Positions 52,674 through 61,190 of a stretch of DNA of 64,000 bases are shown one piece after another. Origin of the DNA: an uncultured Prevotella sp. (GTDB lineage Bacteria; Bacteroidota; Bacteroidia; Bacteroidales; Bacteroidaceae); NCBI GenBank assembly GCA_900315525.1, contig OMZO01000016.1:1-64000 (forward strand), written 5' to 3'. The position numbers and the translations under genes are program-made. Below the pieces are notes generated by a model. It did no database searches and was not told where the DNA came from. It saw nothing but the letters and a program-made list of their open reading frames with translations. How positions within the stretch are numbered: the first letter of the stretch is position 1; each line of letters begins with the position of its first letter.

Positions 52674-52700
52674 AATTCTTTCGTTTTTGTTTTCAGGGGA

Positions 52701-52732
52701 CAAAATTATCACTTTTCCACGAAACTAACAAA
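52701..52732 (-). promoter_or_regulatory. Promoter of the Phe/Tyr operon
   Basis: On the minus strand TTTG (52729-52732), a 20-nt spacer and TAATTTTG (52701-52708), an exact match to the Bacteroidota promoter pattern. It starts the attenuator transcript at about 52695. Confidence 0.75.
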
Positions 52733-52760
52733 TATTTTGCAAGAAAAATTGCGATTTCGC

Positions 52761-53927
52761 TTACATTTTTTCATTTTTGCCCTTCAAGAGTGCCCTTTTC
52801 GAGTCCACAGGATTCGCATAGATGCCCAGATAGATGTCGCGGAGAACGTCGGGTTCTGGAATATCGAACGTGTTCAGACGCTCCAGATAAGTCTCAAAAG
52901 CACTGTACTCTTCGTCACTATAGTAGTCGCAGTAGCGCTGCTGACCATAGCGGAGGTCGTGGGCAATGTAGTTGTTGGGCGTCAGCTGGTAGGCATCAAT
53001 GATACGCTCGTCGATCAACTGCGCCACCTGACGATGATACTCGTTGTTCGTGCTGTTCTCAAACTGACGTAAGTCTGTCTCCGTCAGCTGCGGACAGAGA
53101 GTGATGTTCACCCTACCCTTCGGCTGGGCAATACCCGTGAGGATGCTGGTCAGGTCCTCGCCCGGTTTCTTGATATAGCGACCTACCCGTTTCCTTTCAT
53201 AAAGTTCCAGTGCCTTGAGAATATCGCACGACTCCCACTCATAGCTGACAGATACAGGCACGATGTTCAGTTCCGACAGGGCCTTGATCTTATCCGTCGG
53301 CTCACTCATGCAGAACATCTTGATGATACCCTGATCCGTCTGGTCGCAGCCGTCCTTGGTACGTCCGTTGCGCTGAGCTATCCAGAGGCCCTGTCCTTTT
53401 TCCGTAAGCACATAGCGGATATAATCGCTCAGATGCTTCGACGACTGATAGAAATCCTTCATATTACCCCCACGCTCCACACGGAACATCTTGTTGGCCT
53501 TGCCGATATCTATCACAAGAGGCGATGACATCAGGTTGGCACCAAACGTGATCTCCGTCGTCTCGTGTCCGTTCTTATATAATATATACTGCAACAGACA
53601 GGCATCGAGCATGATGTCACGATGGTTACTGATGAAGAGATACTTCTTCTTGGGATCAAGCTGCTCCACACCGCTATAGGTAAAGTCGGTGATGGAACGG
53701 GCGATGACCTGTTCGTTGACGCAACGCATCACCTCAAGCTGGAAGTCGCGGATGGTCTTGAAGGAACACATCATCTGACGCACATCCTCAGGATTATGTC
53801 CTGGATAGACATACGTGCAGAGCAGGCCAAAGAAGTCACTATCCACAATGCGCTTCATCGCTGCAGGTATCTCACTGTCGTAATAAGGACGAATGTCGTC
53901 GAACTGAGAGGGATTGTACTTACTCAT
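52761..53927 (-). CDS. PlsC-like glycerolipid acyltransferase
   Basis: A 388-residue acyltransferase. The catalytic HxxxxD motif is KKYLFISNHRDIMLDACLLQ (about residue 100), followed by EITFGANLMSSPLV, the RVERGG segment and the WIAQRNGRTKDGCDQ substrate motif. No transmembrane helix is obvious. It is the last gene of the long minus-strand lipid operon, 24 bases after the hydrolase, with an AGTGAA-type repeat in the gap. It may transfer the finished polyene acid to a lipid or serve general phospholipid synthesis. Confidence 0.85.
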   Translation of the reverse strand: MSKYNPSQFDDIRPYYDSEIPAAMKRIVDSDFFGLLCTYVYPGHNPEDVRQMMCSFKTIRDFQLEVMRCVNEQVIARSITDFTYSGVEQLDPKKKYLFISNHRDIMLDACLLQYILYKNGHETTEITFGANLMSSPLVIDIGKANKMFRVERGGNMKDFYQSSKHLSDYIRYVLTEKGQGLWIAQRNGRTKDGCDQTDQGIIKMFCMSEPTDKIKALSELNIVPVSVSYEWESCDILKALELYERKRVGRYIKKPGEDLTSILTGIAQPKGRVNITLCPQLTETDLRQFENSTNNEYHRQVAQLIDERIIDAYQLTPNNYIAHDLRYGQQRYCDYYSDEEYSAFETYLERLNTFDIPEPDVLRDIYLGIYANPVDSKRALLKGKNEKM

Positions 53928-53934
53928 ATGCTTT

Positions 53935-53951
53935 ATTCACTTTTCACTATT
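53935..53951 (-). repeat. AGTGAA-type repeat before the PlsC-like gene
   Basis: The coding strand reads AATAGTGAAAAGTGAAT between the hydrolase stop and the acyltransferase ATG, in the position of the ribosome-binding region. Confidence 0.55.
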
Positions 53952-54731
53952 TTATAATGTTTTCAACCATTCGAGAAAGGCATCGAACCAACCGCTAGCC
54001 TCTTTCGTGGTCTTACTCCAGTCCGTACCGAAACCATGTCCACCTGTCTGATATTGGACATAGCGATGAGGCACATGATGGGCCGTGAGGGCTGAGTCCA
54101 TCAGCACGGAGTTATGATAATCGACGATAGGATCATCGACGCAGTTCATCAGGAACACGGGGGGACAATCGGCTGTGACGTGATGTTCAAGCGAGAGACT
54201 GTCCTGCATCGTGCGTGAATGTTTCTTGTACTCGCCAAGCAGACCACGACGCGAACGCTTATGAACGTATGGCTCTCTCATCGTGACAACAGGATAACAT
54301 GGAACCACGAAGTCTGGACGCAGTCCACCCTTGTTGAATAGTGCGGCTGCAAGAGCCAGATGGCCACCTGCCGAGAACCCCATCACCCCTACTCTGCCAT
54401 AACCGACACGACGCACGCTGTCTAAGGCCTGACGCAAATCGTCGAGGGGCATCGGATATTGATGGCCTGGGAAGATCAGTCTGCTATGGGTGATGAAAGG
54501 CAGGATACCACCTGTGCGATAATGAAGCACATAGGCCGCAATACCATACGCCTGAAGCGTACGGGCCACACTATCACTCTCCGTCTTATTGGCAGACCAG
54601 AAATAACTGCCGCCAGAACATACGATAACGGCTGTCTCTGTAGGCGTCTCGGGAAGAAACGAGTCGATCTTCTGTCCAAAGGCTGTGTGGACAAAGGCTA
54701 TCACAGACAACATCAGCAACCAGACTCTCAT
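53952..54731 (-). CDS. Secreted alpha/beta hydrolase (esterase-like)
   Basis: A 259-residue hydrolase with a signal peptide (LLMLSVIAFVHTAFGQ). An oxyanion-type AVIVCSGGSYFW opens the fold, the nucleophile elbow is GVMGFSAGGHLALA (about residue 120), and the acid and His are in CVDDPIVDYHNS and QTGGHGFGTDW. The layout matches BD-FAE/acetyl-esterase-like enzymes. The start overlaps the preceding oxidoreductase gene by four bases (ATGA), tying it to the lipid operon; it may trim or deacylate a product. Confidence 0.82.
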   Translation of the reverse strand: MRVWLLMLSVIAFVHTAFGQKIDSFLPETPTETAVIVCSGGSYFWSANKTESDSVARTLQAYGIAAYVLHYRTGGILPFITHSRLIFPGHQYPMPLDDLRQALDSVRRVGYGRVGVMGFSAGGHLALAAALFNKGGLRPDFVVPCYPVVTMREPYVHKRSRRGLLGEYKKHSRTMQDSLSLEHHVTADCPPVFLMNCVDDPIVDYHNSVLMDSALTAHHVPHRYVQYQTGGHGFGTDWSKTTKEASGWFDAFLEWLKTL

Positions 54732-56257
54732 ACGCCCACCTCCTTGTCCATACGGTTAATCTTCTCTATGAGCTTGTCGCGCCCGATCAGGGCCTCGACA
54801 GTATTCACGGCCGTCAGCGGCACCCCACAGATACCATGCAGGTTGACATTCTGCCCAGTGAGCAACAGGTTCTTGACCTTTGTCCAGATGGGCAACTGCG
54901 ACAACATGATGTCCTTGCAGTCTTTACGCACACCATAGAGTGCACCCTCAGGTTGGTTATAGAAATCACGAATCGTAAGAGGACTGGAGGTCCACAACTG
55001 GTCCACGCAGGTCCTGAAGCCAGGATGCAAACATTCCATACGATCGAGCACACGCTCTGCATGTTGCTGCTTCCATGCCTCATAGGCTGCACCACGACGC
55101 CCCACAGTTGTATCACTCCACTGGGCAACAGCCGAGAAGGGCATCAGACAATTGATGATCATCTTCGAGGCATAGTCGCCCTGGGGATCATCGGAAGGTG
55201 TCATATACATGAAACCACGAGGCCAGGTCTCTGCATCATACTCTCCATGTTGCCAGACAAGACCGTAGTCGTCTTGATAATAGCAAGTATGATTGATGTA
55301 TCTGAAGGTCTCAGGCTTCAGTTTGATATACAAGGTGAAAGCAGAATAAGTGTTGGGGATGGAGCCAACCCGCATGCGATACGACTTGGGGAATGCCCCT
55401 GCATCACAGATATCCGTCAGACGTGAGGGATGGAGAGCAGAGATATAGTAGTCGGCACTATAAGTATGGCCTGATGCTGTCTCTACGGCTGTCGCCATAC
55501 GCTCGGGTGAGACATGCACCGCTGAGACGCACTCACCACTGACGACACGCCCACCACCATCGGCAATCACCTGGGCAAGGGCGTCGGCCATCTGCTGGCT
55601 TCCACCCATGAAACGACTGGGACCATCAATATATAGCACGTTGATGAGGGCGTGGATATAAGCAGGCGTATGACCAGCTACCCCACCATACATGGGATTC
55701 ATATAAGCCAGCACATCGCGCAGATGCGGATCATGCACATAGTGTGCAATCAGGTCGCTGGCAGCCCAGAGGAACTGTTCGCTATGACTGAAGAGTTCAT
55801 CCCCCCCACTCCGAAGATAGAAGAAATCCACTTCGTCGGCCAGACGGTAGAGGGCTTCGACATAATCGCGGATGCCCTGTGCCTCAGAAGGGAACTCACT
55901 GATAAAATAAGCGGTAAATGCCTCGCGGCCCTCGGGTATCCTGTAGGTATGTCCGTCAGAGAGATAGGTGATGCTGTCGATGCAGTCGTGATCGACGTCG
56001 CGCAGACGGATGCTGTCGAGGATACCCAGATAGCGACAGATCTTATAGATGGAGCCACCTGGGCGCAAGCCACCGAGGATATGCATGCCTGTCTCAAAAC
56101 TGACGCCACCACGGGTGAAAGTCTGAAGACCGCCTCCGATGACGGCATTCTTCTCGAGAACCGTCACAGCATAACCTTCTTTTGTCAGCAGGGCACCTGT
56201 AAAAAGGCCTCCCAACCCACCTCCTATGATGATGACCGTCTGTCTATTCATTGGCAC
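54728..56257 (-). CDS. FAD-dependent oxidoreductase (RetSat/CrtI-like), copy 2
   Basis: A 509-residue flavoprotein. The N-terminal dinucleotide fold is VIIIGGGLGGLFTGALLTKE, followed by VIGGGLQTFTRGGVSFETGM, typical of phytoene desaturase and retinol saturase relatives. The C-terminal FAD segment is LLLTGQNVNLHGICGVPLTA. It is a tandem paralogue of the gene at 56244-57743, which it overlaps by 14 bases. In this operon it probably acts on double bonds of an acyl or polyene chain. The direction of the reaction (saturation or desaturation) is not visible. Confidence 0.85.
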   Translation of the reverse strand: MPMNRQTVIIIGGGLGGLFTGALLTKEGYAVTVLEKNAVIGGGLQTFTRGGVSFETGMHILGGLRPGGSIYKICRYLGILDSIRLRDVDHDCIDSITYLSDGHTYRIPEGREAFTAYFISEFPSEAQGIRDYVEALYRLADEVDFFYLRSGGDELFSHSEQFLWAASDLIAHYVHDPHLRDVLAYMNPMYGGVAGHTPAYIHALINVLYIDGPSRFMGGSQQMADALAQVIADGGGRVVSGECVSAVHVSPERMATAVETASGHTYSADYYISALHPSRLTDICDAGAFPKSYRMRVGSIPNTYSAFTLYIKLKPETFRYINHTCYYQDDYGLVWQHGEYDAETWPRGFMYMTPSDDPQGDYASKMIINCLMPFSAVAQWSDTTVGRRGAAYEAWKQQHAERVLDRMECLHPGFRTCVDQLWTSSPLTIRDFYNQPEGALYGVRKDCKDIMLSQLPIWTKVKNLLLTGQNVNLHGICGVPLTAVNTVEALIGRDKLIEKINRMDKEVGV

Positions 56258-57743
56258 TAATGATGTCTTTTATGATCGATTCTGATGTCAGCAACTCTGA
56301 GCAGGCGACAATCGTGCCGACCAATACGCCCAGGATGCCATGTGAATTTGTATTCTGTCCTGCCAAGAGCAGATTAGGAATCTTCGTACGATGCTGTACA
56401 CGACCAGCAGGCCCTAGATGGAAGTCACGGGCGATACCATACATCGCTCCACGCTCCGTACCCGTATAGTCGTAGTAGGTCAACGGCGTAGAAGTATCGT
56501 AGTCCGCGATGGCCTCACGCAGATGAGGGAACTCACGACAGACGGCATCAATCAGCCGTTCTGCCCGCTCATGCTTCATCTGTTCGTAAGCCTCACCACG
56601 ATGACCAATCGTCGTACCCTTCCAACGTTCGACCTCGTCAAACTGCATGTAGGAGAGTATGACTCCACCTTCTGCCCACCGTTGTTCTGGGGCATTGCAG
56701 AAATGCATATAGAGATAGCCACGAGGCCAGTTGGCAGCATTGTAGTGTTCACAGCCCCAAGGCGACTTCTGATGATAGCCGTAGAAGTTGTGGTTCATAT
56801 AAGGCAGCGTCTCTGGTTTGAAACGCAGATAGACAGCAAAGCCTCCCGCCGTCTCTGGCATCGCTGCGATGCGTGCCCTATAGGCTGGGCGTAGCAGTGA
56901 GGAGTCGCAGAGTTCCATCACACGTGCCGGATGAATCGCTGCTATCACGATGTCTGCGGGGTAGAAATGACCGTCAGTCTCCACACCTATCGCCTTACTG
57001 TCGTTGCAGACAATCTTGCGTACCTGCTGACGACAATGAATCTCACCGCCATTCGCACGTATATGTTTGGCAAGCGACAAAGCAATATGGTCGCTGCCAC
57101 CAACGACGCGGAAGGCACTCCGGTTATAGAAATCGGCAATGAAAGCATGGGTGGAGAAAGGTGTCTTGTCGTATTCTGCCGCATAGAGGGGCAGGTCACC
57201 AACTAACACATTGCGCAAGAGTTCATCGCTGATCACCTCACCGATTACCTCATTCATGCTACGCAACTGGAAGGTAGTGTTCAGCGGACTGGCATCACTG
57301 TCTGCACGTCGCAACGTGCGGAACGAAGAGGCACTGGCCACACGTTCCACAAGGTCGAAATAACGATGCAGGCCATCACGCTCATGAGGAAAATCCTTCG
57401 CAAGGGTCTCGATGAAGGCTTCCCTGCCGTTGGCAAAGCGGAACTGCTGCCCGTCGAGCGACACCACATTATAGCCGTTAATGTCAAGACGACTCAGACG
57501 GATATCGTCGAGTACACCCAGATAGCGCAACAGGCGATTAAGCACCTGTCCTTCGTCAGCGCTGCCGATAAAGTGCATACCTGTCTCGAACTTCACGCCC
57601 TGACGACGGAAGCACTGCAGACAACCACCTATCTGCGCTCCTTGTTCGAGGATGGTGACATCGTAGCCGTTGCGACTGAGGATCAATCCACTCGACAGGC
57701 CGCCAAGCCCACTTCCGATAATGACCACACGCTGTCTGCTCAT
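56244..57743 (-). CDS. FAD-dependent oxidoreductase (RetSat/CrtI-like), copy 1
   Basis: A 499-residue paralogue of the next gene, with VVIIGSGLGGLSSGLILSRN, QIGGCLQCFRRQGVKFETGM and the C-terminal NLLLAGQNTNSHGILGVLVG. The N-terminal FAD fold and the His-containing FETGMHFIG segment are conserved in both copies. It overlaps the GT2-acyltransferase gene upstream by four bases. Two such enzymes in a row are typical of flexirubin/aryl-polyene-like clusters, though I cannot assign separate substrates. Confidence 0.86.
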   Translation of the reverse strand: MSRQRVVIIGSGLGGLSSGLILSRNGYDVTILEQGAQIGGCLQCFRRQGVKFETGMHFIGSADEGQVLNRLLRYLGVLDDIRLSRLDINGYNVVSLDGQQFRFANGREAFIETLAKDFPHERDGLHRYFDLVERVASASSFRTLRRADSDASPLNTTFQLRSMNEVIGEVISDELLRNVLVGDLPLYAAEYDKTPFSTHAFIADFYNRSAFRVVGGSDHIALSLAKHIRANGGEIHCRQQVRKIVCNDSKAIGVETDGHFYPADIVIAAIHPARVMELCDSSLLRPAYRARIAAMPETAGGFAVYLRFKPETLPYMNHNFYGYHQKSPWGCEHYNAANWPRGYLYMHFCNAPEQRWAEGGVILSYMQFDEVERWKGTTIGHRGEAYEQMKHERAERLIDAVCREFPHLREAIADYDTSTPLTYYDYTGTERGAMYGIARDFHLGPAGRVQHRTKIPNLLLAGQNTNSHGILGVLVGTIVACSELLTSESIIKDIISANE

Positions 57744-59374
57744 AGGCTGTGCTCCTCCCTGTTAGCAAATTGGTAATACTTCTGATAGGGTGCCCAGTAG
57801 GCTGGCGTCTCCAACCGTTCGCACATCGACTTATAGTATGCCTGATAGAGATGGCGCACCTCCTTCGTACGAGTCAGCAAGTCTTGGCTGTAGTGAGGAT
57901 CGTCAAGCGGAATACGTTTTCCCACCACAACGTCGATGGTTCCCTCACGCAACATGAAGTCACGCTTGGGTAGCACATGACCTACGCCATGCAGGAAGAC
58001 GGGCAGGATATCTGCACCCAATTGTTCTGCCAGATAGAAAGCACCCTTATGGAATCGCAGGATGCTACAGTCCTCAGAACGAGTCCCCTCTGGGAAGACA
58101 GCTATCGAATAGCCTCGTTCATAGAGACTGCGCAGCCGCTCCACATGCTGTTCGATGCCATCACTCACAGGATAATATTCCGCCTGATGAATCACCATAC
58201 CATAGAAGGGATTATTCCACACCCAGTCGTTGGTGAGGAAGATGATTCTTGGCGTGAGCATCATCAAACACATCAGGTCGAGATGCGACTGATGGTTGCT
58301 GATCAGGACGGCAGGCTGCTCAAAGTCCTCACCCACACTATTATCAAGTCGGAACTGCACACCTGGCACATGATGAATCACGAAACGGGAGATGCGCTGC
58401 AGCAGATGGTGGTATTTCATCTTCCGTTCTTCGGTCGGCTTACGCAGATGGAAGTAAAGCCACGTATACGGCAACAGGAAGCAATACATCATCACGAGAA
58501 AGAACGACAACGAGAAGAGTGAACGGGCGATACGTCCTGGCGTGATGGGCACCTCACGGGGTTGACCGTTCTTCTGCGTCATCCAGCGATAGACTGGAGG
58601 CGGCAGGAAGTGACAACGGACTAACAGATGCCAGAACCTGCGGGGCCAGCCATAGACGACTGCCAGAAAACAGAGCACCGTATTCAGCACAGAGATACGG
58701 GCAAAGTCGGCTACTGGCCGGAAATGTGTCACGCGCTCTTCTTGAGAGGGATAAAACACGCGGACAGGCACTGACACCAACTCTACCCCAGCCCATGCTG
58801 CAAAGACCAGCAGTTCGAGTTCTGCCTCATAGCGTGAGGTCACAAAGCGTGTGCCTGAGAGGCGCTTCAGCGGATAGAGTCTGAACCCCGTCTGTGTATC
58901 GGGCAGGCGGATACCCGTTTGGATGGTAAACCAGAAATTAGAGAAACGGTTGGCAAAGGTGTTGCCGCCTGGCATGTTCTGTTCCTGTAGGTTTCGTGCC
59001 CCAACAATCAGAGCACCAGGATGAGACTCCAGCGCCTCCACAAGCAAGGGGATATCCTCAGGATAGTGCTGACCGTCGCTGTCGATGGTGATGGCATAGT
59101 CGAAGCCTTCCTCCTTCGCCCGCTGAAAGCCTGCCAGCAGTGCGTGGCCCTTTCCTCTGTTCTCTGTATAATCGACGGTTTCAAAGGAAAGGTCTGAGAG
59201 TTGCTTCAACTGTTCTCTCGTATCGTCGGTACAACCGTCGATGACGATGATGATATGCTCCGTAAAGGCTGCGATGCGCCTGACGACAGCGGCAATCGTC
59301 TTGCCGTTGTTGTAGGTTGGCACTACCACACAGACCTTACGTTTCTCCATCATCTGCTGTACATCCGACATCAC
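57740..59374 (-). CDS. Glycosyltransferase family 2 - acyltransferase fusion
   Basis: Residues 1 to about 240 are a GT2 of the dolichyl-phosphate mannose synthase type (VCVVVPTYNNGKTIAAVVRR, VIDGCTDDT, TIDSDGQHYPEDIPLL). A hydrophobic region (about 265-310) follows, then a PlsC-type acyltransferase (about 330-520) with NHQSHLDLM and FPEGTRSEDC. GT2-acyltransferase fusions are a hallmark of aryl-polyene and flexirubin clusters. This protein probably builds the glycolipid head group and attaches the polyene acyl chain on the inner membrane. It overlaps the following gene by four bases. Confidence 0.9.
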   Translation of the reverse strand: MMSDVQQMMEKRKVCVVVPTYNNGKTIAAVVRRIAAFTEHIIIVIDGCTDDTREQLKQLSDLSFETVDYTENRGKGHALLAGFQRAKEEGFDYAITIDSDGQHYPEDIPLLVEALESHPGALIVGARNLQEQNMPGGNTFANRFSNFWFTIQTGIRLPDTQTGFRLYPLKRLSGTRFVTSRYEAELELLVFAAWAGVELVSVPVRVFYPSQEERVTHFRPVADFARISVLNTVLCFLAVVYGWPRRFWHLLVRCHFLPPPVYRWMTQKNGQPREVPITPGRIARSLFSLSFFLVMMYCFLLPYTWLYFHLRKPTEERKMKYHHLLQRISRFVIHHVPGVQFRLDNSVGEDFEQPAVLISNHQSHLDLMCLMMLTPRIIFLTNDWVWNNPFYGMVIHQAEYYPVSDGIEQHVERLRSLYERGYSIAVFPEGTRSEDCSILRFHKGAFYLAEQLGADILPVFLHGVGHVLPKRDFMLREGTIDVVVGKRIPLDDPHYSQDLLTRTKEVRHLYQAYYKSMCERLETPAYWAPYQKYYQFANREEHSL

Positions 59375-59383
59375 CTATTTTTC

Positions 59384-59767
59384 TTAGATGCACCCAGCTT
59401 CGCGACTTTGCTTGTCGAAGAACACGATTGAGAATTTGGTCTTCAACTGTTCACCCGCCATGATGACACCTTTTGTCTTGCATCCCTCGTCTGTTGTCTC
59501 TACCGATGTGAAGGTGATATCTACCTCTGGGTCTTCGACTGGCGAGATAGTCGATACGAACTTCAAGTTCACGATACTGTCGAGTGCCAGTTGTCTGTGC
59601 TGCTGCTCACCAAGTACCTCACTGATGATCTGCACGATGCAGACGCCTGGTGTGATGGGGTTGCCTGGGAAGTGGGCACGATAGATTTCATGGTCTGGAT
59701 TCAGCCTGATCTTGACCTCCTGGCCTTTGTCCTCCTCGATGGTGAACATCTCATTCTGCAATTTCAT
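59384..59767 (-). CDS. Hotdog-fold 3-hydroxyacyl-ACP dehydratase (FabZ-like)
   Basis: A 127-residue hotdog protein with the FabZ-type active-site His in YRAHFPGNPITPGVCIVQII (about residue 32). The catalytic Glu of FabZ falls at a Gln in CIVQIISEV (my alignment by eye), with a Glu four residues later. This may be a feature of the polyketide-associated subfamily. It would dehydrate the 3-hydroxyacyl-ACP during polyene chain building. The start overlaps the secreted-protein gene by 17 bases. Confidence 0.82.
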   Translation of the reverse strand: MKLQNEMFTIEEDKGQEVKIRLNPDHEIYRAHFPGNPITPGVCIVQIISEVLGEQQHRQLALDSIVNLKFVSTISPVEDPEVDITFTSVETTDEGCKTKGVIMAGEQLKTKFSIVFFDKQSREAGCI

Positions 59768-60224
59768 TGTCTTGTCTATTTATGGGTTTCAGACTATATT
59801 TCAGTTTATACTTTTCATTCTCCAAGGTGATGCTGCCGTCTGCCGTCCGGACAACGGTCCGACGTCCTTTCGTCTGGGGCGACATCGTCGCTGAGAAGAG
59901 GTACTGCAAGTCCTTGCGGACAACGCGCTTGACGTACCATTTATCCATCATCGCCACCACATGCTGCAGCCTCACCTTTTTGCGGTCAGCAGACAGGGTG
60001 AAATCAAGGGCATTCACCCCAAACTCATTCATGATGGTACCCTTGCTGCCGCCTTCATCAGTTCTGATGATACAGATGCCTGTGAGTTCCGCCCCACGGG
60101 CCGAAATCGTCACCGTGTATTCCTGTCGGCCTCCGAGCGACAACAGGTAGTCGTCGGCAAAGACTTGCGACACAGAGCACAACAGACTAATGCAGAGCAA
60201 ACAGATTCTGGTTGATGGTCTCAT
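59751..60224 (-). CDS. Secreted protein of unknown function in the lipid operon
   Basis: A 157-residue protein with a signal peptide (ICLLCISLLCSVSQVFA). The mature part is rich in beta-strand-like stretches (EYTVTISARGAELTGICIIR, GVNALDFTLSADRKKVRLQH, VKRVVRKDLQYLFSATMS). I do not recognise the family, though its position next to LolA resembles the DUF3261-type lipoprotein genes of polyene clusters. It lacks a lipobox. The start overlaps lolA by 38 bases. A role in carrying or inserting the lipid into the outer membrane is only suggested by context. Confidence 0.7.
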   Translation of the reverse strand: MRPSTRICLLCISLLCSVSQVFADDYLLSLGGRQEYTVTISARGAELTGICIIRTDEGGSKGTIMNEFGVNALDFTLSADRKKVRLQHVVAMMDKWYVKRVVRKDLQYLFSATMSPQTKGRRTVVRTADGSITLENEKYKLKYSLKPINRQDNEIAE

Positions 60225-60825
60225 TCGTCTTGATATCTTTGAGTGTGATGATTGTCACGTCACCTCGCTTCTCGTTCATTTCCACCTGACTCACCATACG
60301 CCGTTTGCTGTCGAAGCGAAGACGGATGGTGCTGAACATCTGCTTCATCTCTTTCCGCTGGGGCACGAGATCGGCCACCCAGACATCGCCCTGCGTGAAG
60401 AACGTACAGGCAAAGTCCTTGTTCGAGGTCAGGTTCCTGCCCGTCACACTGTTCATCATCACCTGTGCAATACCCTGAAAGAGACGACTCTGACGGATGT
60501 CGATAGTCTGACGGTTCTTAGCTGACTGGATGTGTACCTGCTGACCGTTGAGGATGAAGGTATAGGTGTAGGGGGATGTATATTCCCAGCGCAACTTGCC
60601 TGACGCATCGTAGCACATACGACCCTGCGAGGTCATCTTGTCGTTCAGGAAACTGAGTGTCTTCACCTGCGTGAAGTTGCACGCCAGCGTACGGATCGAA
60701 GCAGCCGTCTTGTTGATCTCTGCCACCATCACCTTCGCTTCGGCCTCTGTGGCCTTCTTCAGTGTCTGGGCCGACAGCCACAGACAGCAGCACGCCATAC
60801 TAAGTGTCAACAACAGTCTCCTCAT
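60187..60825 (-). CDS. LolA-like periplasmic lipid/lipoprotein carrier
   Basis: The frame opens at 60891, but the ATG at 60825 starts a signal peptide (RRLLLTLSMACCCLWLSAQ) and is preferred. The mature part has the LolA-type pattern ACNFTQVKTLSFLNDKMTSQ, GKLRWEYTSPYTYTFILNGQ and the later RLRFDSKRRMVSQVEMNEKR. LolA relatives inside polyene clusters are thought to carry the product across the periplasm rather than lipoproteins. It starts 15 bases after the stop of the small transporter gene and overlaps the next gene. Confidence 0.87.
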   Translation of the reverse strand: MRRLLLTLSMACCCLWLSAQTLKKATEAEAKVMVAEINKTAASIRTLACNFTQVKTLSFLNDKMTSQGRMCYDASGKLRWEYTSPYTYTFILNGQQVHIQSAKNRQTIDIRQSRLFQGIAQVMMNSVTGRNLTSNKDFACTFFTQGDVWVADLVPQRKEMKQMFSTIRLRFDSKRRMVSQVEMNEKRGDVTIITLKDIKTNETINQNLFALH

Positions 60826-60839
60826 ATCTATTTTCTTTT

Positions 60840-61190
60840 CTATTTCGCAATCAACACACAACCTGACATGATCAACAGCACGCCAATCCAACGCACCAAT
60901 GGCACCTCCTCATGGAAGAAGAGGATGGCGGCGAACATGCCAAACACATAACTCAGCGAGATCATCGGATAGGCCATCGAGAAGGGGAAGGTCTTGATGA
61001 TATACAGCCACAACAGCGTGGCAGCACCATAACAGATACCACAGGCCAGCAGCCACCAGTTGGCAAGGTTGCGCAACAAGAAGTCCAGCGACCAGGAAAA
61101 GGCTCCTGCACGCTGCATGGCTAACTTCAGCAGAACCTGACCACCGCAAAGCAGCACCGACTGTATTACAGATATCAATAATAGTCTCAT
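60840..61190 (-). CDS. Small EamA/SMR-like membrane protein
   Basis: A 116-residue, four-helix protein (LISVIQSVLLCGGQVLLKLA, WWLLACGICYGAATLLWLYI, VFGMFAAILFFHEEVPLVRW, IGVLLIMSGCVLIAK). It resembles half of an EamA transporter or the ArnE/SMR type that flips lipid-linked sugars. It overlaps the chain-length-factor gene by four bases. A flippase role for the glycolipid intermediate fits the operon but is inference. Confidence 0.82.
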   Translation of the reverse strand: MRLLLISVIQSVLLCGGQVLLKLAMQRAGAFSWSLDFLLRNLANWWLLACGICYGAATLLWLYIIKTFPFSMAYPMISLSYVFGMFAAILFFHEEVPLVRWIGVLLIMSGCVLIAK

